Positions 36,248 through 43,886 of a DNA stretch of 64,000 nucleotides are shown in pieces (position 1 is the first letter of the stretch; every line of letters starts with the position of its first letter). Source of the stretch: Bordetella genomosp. 4 (GTDB lineage Bacteria > Pseudomonadota > Gammaproteobacteria > Burkholderiales > Burkholderiaceae_B); the NCBI RefSeq assembly GCF_002261185.1, contig NZ_NEVQ01000001.1, forward strand, positions 124,001-188,000, in the 5' to 3' direction. The position numbers were made by a program, and so were the translations under genes. Under the pieces are notes generated by a model that saw nothing but the letters and a program-made list of their open reading frames with translations, was not told where the DNA came from and did no database searches.

Positions 36248-38062
36248 ATGAACGATCGACTCCACGCCAGCGCCCTCGCCGCCTTGAACTCCGACACCCG
36301 CCCCGCCCGCAACGGGGCGCAAATTTTGCTCGACACGCTGATTGCACGTGGTGTCGATACCGTGTTCGGTTACCCGGGGGGCGCCGTGCTGCCGCTTTAC
36401 GATGCGCTGTATGCCGAGCCGCGTTTGCGTCATGTGCTGGTGCGCCATGAGCAGGCGGCCGTCCATGCGGCCGAAGGCTATGCACGCACCACCGGTCGGC
36501 CCGGCGTGGTGTTTGTGACCTCCGGTCCGGGGATGGCCAACACGACCTCCGGTTTGCTGGACGCCATGTGTGATTCGATTCCGGTGTTGTGTATCAGCGG
36601 CCAAGTGGCTACCACCGCGATTGGCACCGATGCGTTCCAGGAGTGCGACGCTATGGGCATCTCGCGCTCGGTCACCAAGTGGAATACCCAGATTCGCGCC
36701 GTCGACAACGTGGCCGATGTGGTCGGGCGCGCTTTTGATCTGACGCGTCAGGGACGGCCAGGGCCGGTGCTCGTGGATTTTCCGAAAGACGTGCAGTTGA
36801 CTCCGTTGCCGTCATCACCCGAGACGGCAGAGCTCTCAGAAGACTCGCGTGTTGCCGCATTGCGCGCGCGCCGGCAAGCGGGCAAAGCCCCGTTGAAACT
36901 GCCGCAAACCGCGGTGCGCCGTGCTGCGGCCCTGATCGCGCAGGCGCGCCGCCCCGTTTTTTATGGTGGTGGCGGCCTGATCAACTCTGGCCCGCAGTCC
37001 TGCCAGGCATTCACCGATCTCGTGCGTCACACAGGGGCGCCCTGCACGCTGACATTGATGGGCCTGGGGGCGTTTCCCGCATCAGATTCGCAATTCGTGG
37101 GCATGCTGGGCATGCACGGTACGCTGGAGGCCAACATGGCCATGCACGAAGCCGACCTGGTGGTGTGCATCGGTGCGCGCTTTGATGACCGCATCACTGG
37201 CAAACTCGCCGAGTTTTGTCCCCATGCGCGCAAGATCCATATCGACATCGATCCTGCGTCCATCAACAAGGTCGTGCGCGTCGACGTTGCTCTCGTTGGC
37301 GATTGCCTGCCTTTGATCGATGCACTGCGCAATGCGCTGAACGAGCATCCCCTGCCGGCTGCGAGACTGGCCGATTGGTGGCGCCGGATCGACACATGGC
37401 GTGCGAAAGATTGCCTGGCCTACTCGTCCACGCCGGAAGCGATCTTGCCGCAGCAGTTGATGCAGCAGTTGAACACTGCATTGGCCGGCCACGACGCGAT
37501 CGTTTCCACCGATGTAGGCCAGCACCAGATGTGGGCCGCGCAGTATCTGCGTTTTGATAAGCCGAATCGTTGGCTGACCTCGGGCGGTGCGGGGACGATG
37601 GGCTATGGGCTGCCGGCTGCAATCGGCGCGCAAGTGGCGCATCCCGATAAAACGGTGGTGTGTGTCAGTGGCGATGCTTCGGTGTTGATGAACATCCAGG
37701 AGTTATCCACTGCCATGCAGCATGACACGCCTGTCAAAGTCGTGTTGTGCAATAACGGTTATATGGGGATGGTGCGTCAATGGCAGGAATTGATTCACGG
37801 TGGACGTTATAGCCACAGCTATAACGCATCTCTGCCCGATTTCGTTGCGGTTGCCAAAGCGTTTGGCTGGGGATCGGCACGGGTGGATGATCCGGCGCAG
37901 TTGGATGAGGCGTTGGCGCAATGCCTGGCGCATCCTGGGCCGTATTTTCTGGATGTTGCAGTGGCTGCGCAGGAGAACTGTTTTCCCATGATGCCTGCTG
38001 GTGAGGGGCATCATCGGATGATGTTGGCTGAAGGGGTTTGGTATGAGGATGACAGCGTTTGA
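36248..38062 (+). CDS. Acetolactate synthase, large (catalytic) subunit
   Basis: This 604-residue thiamine-diphosphate enzyme condenses pyruvate (or pyruvate and 2-oxobutyrate) in valine/leucine/isoleucine synthesis. Glu68 in [15 protein letters not shown] is the cofactor-activating Glu. The ThDP-binding [12 protein letters not shown]... NN motif begins near residue 475, and FAD-contact sequences such as GGGGLINSG are present, as in anabolic IlvB/IlvG. No regulatory small-subunit gene follows; instead a repeat-rich intergenic stretch does. Control is probably by the divergent Lrp-type gene. It could be an anabolic paralogue or a catabolic form. Confidence 0.92.
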   Translation: MNDRLHASALAALNSDTRPARNGAQILLDTLIARGVDTVFGYPGGAVLPLYDALYAEPRLRHVLVRHEQAAVHAAEGYARTTGRPGVVFVTSGPGMANTTSGLLDAMCDSIPVLCISGQVATTAIGTDAFQECDAMGISRSVTKWNTQIRAVDNVADVVGRAFDLTRQGRPGPVLVDFPKDVQLTPLPSSPETAELSEDSRVAALRARRQAGKAPLKLPQTAVRRAAALIAQARRPVFYGGGGLINSGPQSCQAFTDLVRHTGAPCTLTLMGLGAFPASDSQFVGMLGMHGTLEANMAMHEADLVVCIGARFDDRITGKLAEFCPHARKIHIDIDPASINKVVRVDVALVGDCLPLIDALRNALNEHPLPAARLADWWRRIDTWRAKDCLAYSSTPEAILPQQLMQQLNTALAGHDAIVSTDVGQHQMWAAQYLRFDKPNRWLTSGGAGTMGYGLPAAIGAQVAHPDKTVVCVSGDASVLMNIQELSTAMQHDTPVKVVLCNNGYMGMVRQWQELIHGGRYSHSYNASLPDFVAVAKAFGWGSARVDDPAQLDEALAQCLAHPGPYFLDVAVAAQENCFPMMPAGEGHHRMMLAEGVWYEDDSV

Positions 38063-38087
38063 TGGCGTAGGCTTTCGCTGTTAACAC

Positions 38088-38219
38088 GTCGCGGGCGGTT
38101 GCCATGGGCCATGCTGGCCTAATCGCCGCGACTCGGCCCATGACCAGGGGCCTCGGCCCGCTTCGCGGGCTAAATCGCGGCTCAAAAGGCCAGCATGGCC
38201 CATGGCAACCGCCCGCGAC
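38088..38219. repeat. Structured intergenic element A (long inverted repeat with branched core)
   Basis: Perfect 33-bp arms at 38088-38120 and 38187-38219 enclose 66 bp. Nested stems are GCCGCGA/TCGCGGC (38125-38131 with 38175-38181), GGCCC/GGGCC (38135-38139 with 38148-38152) and GCCCGC/GCGGGC (38156-38161 with 38165-38170). Topology and core sequence match the element at 50931-51063, with compensatory stem changes. It lies just downstream of the acetolactate synthase gene. Confidence 0.85.
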
Positions 38220-38320
38220 TCACAGTCATGGCATGCCACCGCAGTCCCTCACCACAACCAGGCCGTCATTCAAAGCACGACCCACCGCATCAAAGCATCC
38301 GCAGCCTGCAGACATTGCGA

Positions 38321-38538
38321 GCCGGCGTTCGTCGCGTATAGGCGCTGCCGGCCCGTAGAGCCCGCCGAACCAGCCTTGTCAGGCGGGGGGCAGTCGGCTG
38401 GGCATGTCTGAGCGCAGCGCAGCGGAGCGAGTTTGCCCAGCCGCCCCGCCTGGCAAGGCTGGTGAAGGGCAGTCTGGCTGCGCAGGCGGCCAGACCGGGC
38501 GATAGGGCCGGCAGCGCCTATACGCGACGAACACCGGC
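38321..38538. repeat. Structured intergenic element C (long inverted repeat with nested stems)
   Basis: Arms of 34 bp at 38321-38354 and 38505-38538 pair with a single mismatch (38326 against 38533). Inside, 38370-38388 plus 38395-38404 pair with 38434-38462 around a 6-nt bulge (38389-38394), and GTCTGGC/GCCAGAC (38472-38478 with 38488-38494) forms a small hairpin. The arm sequence resembles that of element B at about 25 of 34 positions. The core differs from elements A and B. Confidence 0.8.
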
Positions 38539-38623
38539 GCCTAAAGAACTCAGTACGATGAGTCGAGCCCAGGGGCAAGGGTAAAAAATCTCAACGCACC
38601 CGTACTGACATCCCCCCCACCTA

Positions 38624-40060
38624 TCAATCGTGCTTGATAGAAATCGTCTTCAGCACCGTAAACCCATACAGCGCCTCAAAGCCCTTCTCACGCCCGTGCC
38701 CGCTGGCCTTCACACCACCGAACGGCAGTTCGATGCCGCCCCCCGCTCCGTAGTTGTTGATAAATACCTGCCCGCTGCGCACCTTGCGAGCGATACGCAG
38801 TTGGCGCGCGCCATCCCGAGTCCAGACACTAGCGGCCAGGCCGTATTCCGTGGCGTTAGCAATACGCACTGCATCGGCCTCATCATCGAACGGCATGGCT
38901 GCCAACACCGGACCGAAGACTTCCTCTTGTGCCAGACGATGATCGACCGGCACATCGCGCAGCAGCGTCGGAGCCTGGTAGTAGCCTTCAGCGGGCGCAC
39001 CATCGGCGACCTTGCCCTGCGCAGCGGTAGCGATGCCGTCCTGCGCGGCGGCCTTGAGAAAGCCTTGCACACGTTCCTGCTGCGTTTTACGAATCAACGG
39101 ACCGCAATCCAAGTCCATCGTCGCGGGACCCGTACGCAGCGCCGAAAACGCCTGAGACAAGCGTTCGAGCACACGATCGTAGGCACTGCGTTCAATCAGC
39201 AAACGGCTGCCTGCCGAGCACGTTTGTCCCGAGTTCTGCACAATGGCATTCACAGCCACGGGAATCAATGCATCGATATCCGCGTCGCCGAACACGATCT
39301 GCGGTGACTTGCCGCCCAGCTCCAGCGTCACCGGAACATGGCGTTCCGCAGCGACCTGGGTGACCAGCACGCCGATGCGAGGCGAGCCCGTGAACGAGAT
39401 GTGATCAATGCCCGGGTGGCGCGTCAACGCATCGCCTGCCTCATGACCGTAGCCCGTGACGATATTGATCGCACCCGGCGGGAACCCCACGTCGGCGGCC
39501 AGCTCAGCCAGGCGCAGCAGCGACAGGCAGGCGTCTTCAGCGGGTTTGACGACGCAGGCATTGCCCGCTGCCAGTGCACCGCCCACGCTGCGGCCGAAAA
39601 TCTGCAGCGGGTAGTTCCACGGGACCACGTGGCCCGTCACGCCATGCGGCTCGCGCAGCGTCAGTACGGTATAGCCGTTTTGATAGGGCAAGGTTTCGCC
39701 GTGCAGCTTGTCTGCCGCACCGCCGTAGTACTCGAAATAGCGCGCCACAGCCGTGACGTCGGCACGGGCTTGTTTGGTGGGCTTGCCGCAATCGCGCGAT
39801 TCGATCTCGGTCAGTTCGTCGATGTGATCGAGGATCTTCAGCGACAGTTTCAGCATCAGCCGGCCGCGTTCGGCTGCGGTGAGTTTGCCCCAGGCGCCTT
39901 CGTCGTAGGCCTTGCGGGCGGCGCGTACGGCGACGTCGATGTCGGCGGCATTGCCGCGTGCGATGGCGTCGTATTCCTGCCCCGTAGAGGGATCGATGAC
40001 GGGAATGGTTTCGCCCGAGAGACCCGGTACGGAACGGTTATCAATGAAATGCTGCTTCAT
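38624..40060 (-). CDS. NAD(P)-dependent aldehyde dehydrogenase
   Basis: This 478-residue enzyme oxidises an aldehyde to the acid. Catalytic Cys281 in NSGQTCSAGSRLL and general base Glu247 in TLELGGKSPQ are present, as are the NAD-binding VPWNYPLQIF and the C-terminal PFGGVKASGHGREKG. It is the last gene of a minus-strand unit, 57 bp after an SDR dehydrogenase, so an alcohol-aldehyde-acid sequence is plausible for the cargo of the ABC importer upstream. Betaine-type, gamma-aminobutyraldehyde-type and other substrates cannot be separated by eye. Confidence 0.92.
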   Translation of the reverse strand: MKQHFIDNRSVPGLSGETIPVIDPSTGQEYDAIARGNAADIDVAVRAARKAYDEGAWGKLTAAERGRLMLKLSLKILDHIDELTEIESRDCGKPTKQARADVTAVARYFEYYGGAADKLHGETLPYQNGYTVLTLREPHGVTGHVVPWNYPLQIFGRSVGGALAAGNACVVKPAEDACLSLLRLAELAADVGFPPGAINIVTGYGHEAGDALTRHPGIDHISFTGSPRIGVLVTQVAAERHVPVTLELGGKSPQIVFGDADIDALIPVAVNAIVQNSGQTCSAGSRLLIERSAYDRVLERLSQAFSALRTGPATMDLDCGPLIRKTQQERVQGFLKAAAQDGIATAAQGKVADGAPAEGYYQAPTLLRDVPVDHRLAQEEVFGPVLAAMPFDDEADAVRIANATEYGLAASVWTRDGARQLRIARKVRSGQVFINNYGAGGGIELPFGGVKASGHGREKGFEALYGFTVLKTISIKHD

Positions 40061-40117
40061 GCCTGTGAACCTCTAGTGTGTCGTTGCAGAAAATGCCGGC
40101 GGGTGGATGCCGGGCAG

Positions 40118-40909
40118 CTAAAACAAAATGGACAAACCCCCGTCCACCGCCAGCACCTGGCCGTTGATGTACGAGGCGGCAGGCGATGCCAGGAATACGG
40201 CAGCGCCGGCGATTTCTTCGGGTTGGCCCCAGCGTCCGGTCGGATTGCGGGCGCAGATGCGTTCGTTGACTGCAGGGTCCGCGACCATGGCAGCATTGGT
40301 TTCGGTAGCAAAGGTCCCAGGAGCGATGGCGTTGCTGGTGATGCCCAGCGGCCCGAACTCGACGGCCAACGCGCGCATCATGCCGGTCAGTCCTTGCTTG
40401 GCCGCAGGATAGACGGCGTCGCCGGGACGAGCCAATTCGCCGGCTACTGATGTGATGGTGATAAGGCGCCCCGAACCCTGGCGCACCATGCGTTCGGCAG
40501 CGAGCTTGGCCAGCACCATGCCAGCGACCAGATCGGTATCGATCAAGGCGCGAATTTCCGCTGCGGTAATGGCTTGCAGCGTCTTGCGGTTACGGGCGCC
40601 GACGTTGTTGACCAGGATGTCGAGGCGGCCATGTTCGCGGTCGATACGGTCGAATGCGTCGGCGACGGCTTCGTCATCAGACACATCAAACGGCAGCGCG
40701 GATGCGGCCAGGCCTTGTTCGCGCAGCGTATGCGCCGCGGCCTCGGTGGCGTCGGCGCTGCGGCCATTGATGAGGACATGCGCGCCGCTACCCGCCATGG
40801 CGCGCGCCATGCACAGGCCCAGACCGCGCGCCGATCCCGTGATCAGGGCGACTTGGCCGGCCAGCGAAAAGCGCTGTAGATAAGCTTGCGAAGCAGTCGG
40901 GTTAGTCAT
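40118..40909 (-). CDS. Short-chain dehydrogenase/reductase
   Basis: This 263-residue classical SDR has the cofactor motif TGSARGLG (residues 24-31), NNVG at about 101-104 and the catalytic Ser154, Tyr167 and Lys171 (YPAAK). It resembles gluconate 5-dehydrogenase-type or 3-oxoacyl-ACP reductase-like SDRs. It lies 13 bp after the ABC permease gene and upstream of the aldehyde dehydrogenase, forming one operon. Substrate is presumed to derive from the imported compound. Confidence 0.91.
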   Translation of the reverse strand: MTNPTASQAYLQRFSLAGQVALITGSARGLGLCMARAMAGSGAHVLINGRSADATEAAAHTLREQGLAASALPFDVSDDEAVADAFDRIDREHGRLDILVNNVGARNRKTLQAITAAEIRALIDTDLVAGMVLAKLAAERMVRQGSGRLITITSVAGELARPGDAVYPAAKQGLTGMMRALAVEFGPLGITSNAIAPGTFATETNAAMVADPAVNERICARNPTGRWGQPEEIAGAAVFLASPAASYINGQVLAVDGGLSILF

Positions 40910-40922
40910 GGCTGGATATCAA

Positions 40923-41774
40923 TCAATCGCGGAACTCGGGTGCCCAATGCAACAGTCTGCGCTCAATCCACGTCACAGCATAGACTAACGCAATACCGAC
41001 GAGGGAAAGCAAGGTGACTGCGGCAAACATGTCGGTCGCGTTCAGCGTGGCCAAGGCAGTGACCATGAGATAGCCCATGCCGGTGGTGGATCCAACGAAT
41101 TCGGCCAGTACGACGCCGATGAGCGCAAAGCTGATGGCGTTGGGCAACGCGGCAAAGGTCCAAGCGGCGGCCGTGGGGACGCGTACGCGCCACAGGATCT
41201 GGCGCGGCGAGCCGCCCAGCGTGCGACAGAAATCGACGAGTTCGCGTTCGACGCTGCGTCCCCCTTTGTAGGTGTTGAAGAACACCAGGAAGAACACCAC
41301 GAACCACGATGTCACGACTTTGGAGGCCAGGCCCAAGCCGAAAAACATCGTGATCAGCGGAACAAATGCAATGCGCGGCATGGAGTTGAACGCCACGATA
41401 AAAGGATTGAACACATCCGCCAGCATACGGCTGCGGCTGAGCACCATCCCTACGAGGAATCCGCTGCCCACGCCGACGACCAGGCCCACCAGGGTGGCTT
41501 GCAAGGTCAGCCACAGGTGCGGCCAGACGGACCGCGGTCCCGGTTGCAGCCATTCCCACAACCGCACGGCGATGCGCGACGGTTGGCTGATAAAAAATGG
41601 GTCAAAGATGGTGTTCTGCGCGAACCAGGGAATGCGAGTCAGGATTTCCCAGCCGCCGATGATGATGGCCAGGATCAGGATTTGCCACGCGGTGATGCGC
41701 AGCCGGCGTTGTACCTGGGCTCGCCGGTCTTCGCGCAGTTGGTCTTGCAAGGTGGAAACGTCGGAAGCAGTCAT
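40923..41774 (-). CDS. ABC transporter permease (SsuC-like)
   Basis: This 283-residue inner-membrane permease of the nitrate/sulfonate/taurine class has about six helices, the FNSMPRIAFVPLITMFFGLG segment and the EAA-type loop VERELVDFCRTLGGSPRQIL near residues 165-190. It has a polar, charged N-terminus (about 25 residues) and lies 14 bp after the ATPase gene and 13 bp before the SDR. It completes the import channel of this operon. Confidence 0.92.
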   Translation of the reverse strand: MTASDVSTLQDQLREDRRAQVQRRLRITAWQILILAIIIGGWEILTRIPWFAQNTIFDPFFISQPSRIAVRLWEWLQPGPRSVWPHLWLTLQATLVGLVVGVGSGFLVGMVLSRSRMLADVFNPFIVAFNSMPRIAFVPLITMFFGLGLASKVVTSWFVVFFLVFFNTYKGGRSVERELVDFCRTLGGSPRQILWRVRVPTAAAWTFAALPNAISFALIGVVLAEFVGSTTGMGYLMVTALATLNATDMFAAVTLLSLVGIALVYAVTWIERRLLHWAPEFRD

Positions 41775-41788
41775 GGATATCAGAACGC

Positions 41789-42559
41789 TCAGGCAGCCGT
41801 ACGGAATTGTTCGCCGAGCACGCTCCAGAGGCTTTGCACGTGAGAGACAAACTGCGGGGTTTCACGCAACACAAAAACATCGCGCGGATGCGGGATCTGA
41901 ATGCGCTCATCGAGCAGGACGCGGCTGGGCGGCCCCGACAGCACGACGACGCGATCCGAGAGCGTGATGGCTTCGTCGAGATCATGAGTGACCATGACGA
42001 CGGTTTGGCCGAGCTTGCGCCAGATCTCGATGAGCTCACGATGCAAGTGCGTTTTGGTATGCGTGTCCAAGGCACCGAAGGGCTCGTCGAGCAACAGGAT
42101 ACGAGGCTCGACGGCCAGGCTCATCAACAGCGCAACGCGGCGGCGCATGCCGCCCGACAACTGGTGAGGATAGGCCTGCGCGAAAGCGCTGAGGTGACCC
42201 AGTTCGAGCAACTCGGCGACGCGGCGGTCGATCTGTGCGACGGGCATGCCCAGGAATTTCAGGCCCAGCGCGACGTTCTTGCGTACGTTGTACCAGGGCA
42301 GCAGCGTGTCTTTCTGGAAGATATAGCCCAGTGCGGGCGGCACCTGTCCGTTGACCGGTGCGCCGGCCACCCGGATGGTGCCGGTGGTGGGGGCCAGAAA
42401 ACCCGCCATCATGTTGAGCAAGGTGCTTTTGCCACAGCCAGAGGGCCCGACGATGGAGACGAATTCGCCTTCGGCAATGGAGAGCGACACATTGCCCACG
42501 GCGTGCACCGTACCGCCGCGTGCCTGATAGGCTTTGCCGACCTCAGTGAGTTCGATCAT
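41789..42559 (-). CDS. ABC transporter ATPase (SsuB-like)
   Basis: This 256-residue nucleotide-binding subunit has Walker A GPSGCGKST, signature LSGGMRRR and Walker B LLLDEPFGALD with the H-loop MVTHDLDEAI. The YIFQKDTLLPWYNV Q-loop is typical of sulfonate/nitrate-class ATPases. It follows the receptor gene by 93 bp and precedes the permease gene by 14 bp. Confidence 0.92.
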   Translation of the reverse strand: MIELTEVGKAYQARGGTVHAVGNVSLSIAEGEFVSIVGPSGCGKSTLLNMMAGFLAPTTGTIRVAGAPVNGQVPPALGYIFQKDTLLPWYNVRKNVALGLKFLGMPVAQIDRRVAELLELGHLSAFAQAYPHQLSGGMRRRVALLMSLAVEPRILLLDEPFGALDTHTKTHLHRELIEIWRKLGQTVVMVTHDLDEAITLSDRVVVLSGPPSRVLLDERIQIPHPRDVFVLRETPQFVSHVQSLWSVLGEQFRTAA

Positions 42560-42652
42560 CCGCAGCCCCCACAGGCGTCACTCTGCGCGCGGAGAAAGAG
42601 CGCATCCCCATCGGGCTGGAGCCCGGCTTCAGTATCCAGATACATCATGAAA

Positions 42653-43720
42653 TCACGACGCCTTGCGGGCTCGCTGGACGAACGACATGTCGACGCAGGT
42701 GGCGTAAGGGACTTTTTTCATTTCCTCGTTCGAGAATTGGCGTCCATCCCCCATGATGGCCGCCATCCGGTTGTAGGCGTCTTCGGTGATGAGGTTGTCT
42801 TTCAGAAAAACGGTTTCTTTGTAGATGCCTAGCGTTTTTTCGATGGCAGGACGGGGAAAGGCGCTCAGGTAATCGTCGTAGATCGCGTCAGTGACGGCCT
42901 GGGCGCTGTTGGCGGTGATGAAGTCCTGCGCCTTGACCAGCGCTGTCACAAAGGCCTGTACGACCTCAGGGCGCTTTTGAATGGTGTCTTGCAGGGTCAA
43001 GGCGGCGATGCCCGGGACGTCGCCCCCCATGAAGGCATTCCATGAGGCTTCGGTGGTGGCGTCGAAGATCGGTACGCCCCAGCCTTCGGCTTGCGCTTGT
43101 TCCATCATGGACATGGTCGCCATGCTGGCCGATATCGAGCCGGTTTTCAGCGCGCCCAGCATGGTGGCCAGGTCCCCCAGGGGGCGAATGTCGACTTGAT
43201 CGGCGATGCCCGCCTGTTGCATCAGGTAGACGGCCATGAGCCAGGTGCTGGACTGCGGTTGTGTCGCGCCCACGCGTTTGCCCGCCAGATCTTTCAGGGT
43301 TTTGATTTTGCCGCTGTCGAAATCCTCACGCCGGACGATGACATTGGCGTAGGTGAGCTTGCGGTCAAAGCCAAAGATCAGGCTGGCGGGCTTGCCTGCG
43401 AGCGTCAATGCCGGCGCGGCGGTCGCAGCGGTGGCGCCAAAGAGGATCTGCCCTGCCGCCAGCATTTGCATGGTGCGAGGACCGCTTTGCGAGTTCAGGT
43501 ATTCGACCTCCAGTCCGCCCTCGCCAAAATAGCCCTGTTTGAAGGCGACGTAAGCAGCGGCAAAGAAAGGATCAATGCTGCCCAGGCCGAATGCGGCTTT
43601 GCCGCGTGCGGTCTGGCTGAACGCCGGGGCGCCGAGCAGGCTCGTTCCAGCGAGCGCGGTGGCGCTGGCAAGAAAATGGCGGCGGGTGTAGTGGCCCGAG
43701 TGCAAAAGGGATCGCTGCAT
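42653..43720 (-). CDS. ABC transporter substrate-binding protein (NMT1/SsuA-like), Tat-type signal
   Basis: This 355-residue periplasmic receptor starts at ATG 43720. The signal has a clear twin-arginine motif (YTRRHFLASATALAG) and a probable cleavage after APAFSQ. The mature domain shows the NMT1-like pattern AAYVAFKQGYFGEGGLEVEY and LAAGQILFGATAATAAP. It is the first gene of an operon with ATPase, permease, SDR and aldehyde dehydrogenase. Ligand is unknown; an alcohol, amine or sulfonate precursor of an aldehyde would fit the enzymes. Confidence 0.9.
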   Translation of the reverse strand: MQRSLLHSGHYTRRHFLASATALAGTSLLGAPAFSQTARGKAAFGLGSIDPFFAAAYVAFKQGYFGEGGLEVEYLNSQSGPRTMQMLAAGQILFGATAATAAPALTLAGKPASLIFGFDRKLTYANVIVRREDFDSGKIKTLKDLAGKRVGATQPQSSTWLMAVYLMQQAGIADQVDIRPLGDLATMLGALKTGSISASMATMSMMEQAQAEGWGVPIFDATTEASWNAFMGGDVPGIAALTLQDTIQKRPEVVQAFVTALVKAQDFITANSAQAVTDAIYDDYLSAFPRPAIEKTLGIYKETVFLKDNLITEDAYNRMAAIMGDGRQFSNEEMKKVPYATCVDMSFVQRARKAS

Positions 43721-43778
43721 TTGTCGTCCTGGAATGTTGTCGTGAACAGCTGTTTGACGACAACGATACTGCAAACGG

Positions 43779-43808
43779 ACAAAGACCGTGGCAAGCCACG
43801 GTCTTTGT
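43779..43808. terminator. Hairpin terminator after topB
   Basis: ACAAAGACCGTGG (43779-43791) and CCACGGTCTTTGT (43796-43808) form a perfect 13-bp stem with a CAAG loop; TTTGTTT or TTTGTCC follows depending on the strand. It lies between topB and the next minus-strand gene and probably ends the topB transcript. The 166-bp gap also holds a TGTGGATAA at 43833-43841. Confidence 0.7.
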
Positions 43809-43886
43809 TTGACGGCAAACGCGTCATCGGGGTGTGGATAACTCGTTTGCCGCAGGAGTTACCTGCTGCGAGCGCGGTGCGCGCCG

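Larger units (their letters stand above)
38063..38623. other. Repeat-rich intergenic region between acetolactate synthase and aldehyde dehydrogenase genes
   Basis: This 561-bp region lies between convergent genes and has no credible coding sequence. It is largely filled by two long inverted-repeat elements at 38088-38219 and 38321-38538. The 100 bp between them (38220-38320) and the last 85 bp show no recognised feature. No canonical T-tailed terminator was found, so the elements may serve as terminators. Confidence 0.8.

Noticed and set aside
36146-36604. Upstream extension of the Lrp-type gene
   Set aside because: The frame is open but passes through the coding sequence of acetolactate synthase on the other strand; the family N-terminus starts at 36145.
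38104-38358. 84-codon open frame inside the repeat region
   Set aside because: It runs through the inverted-repeat element, has no ribosome-binding site and no similarity; judged noncoding.
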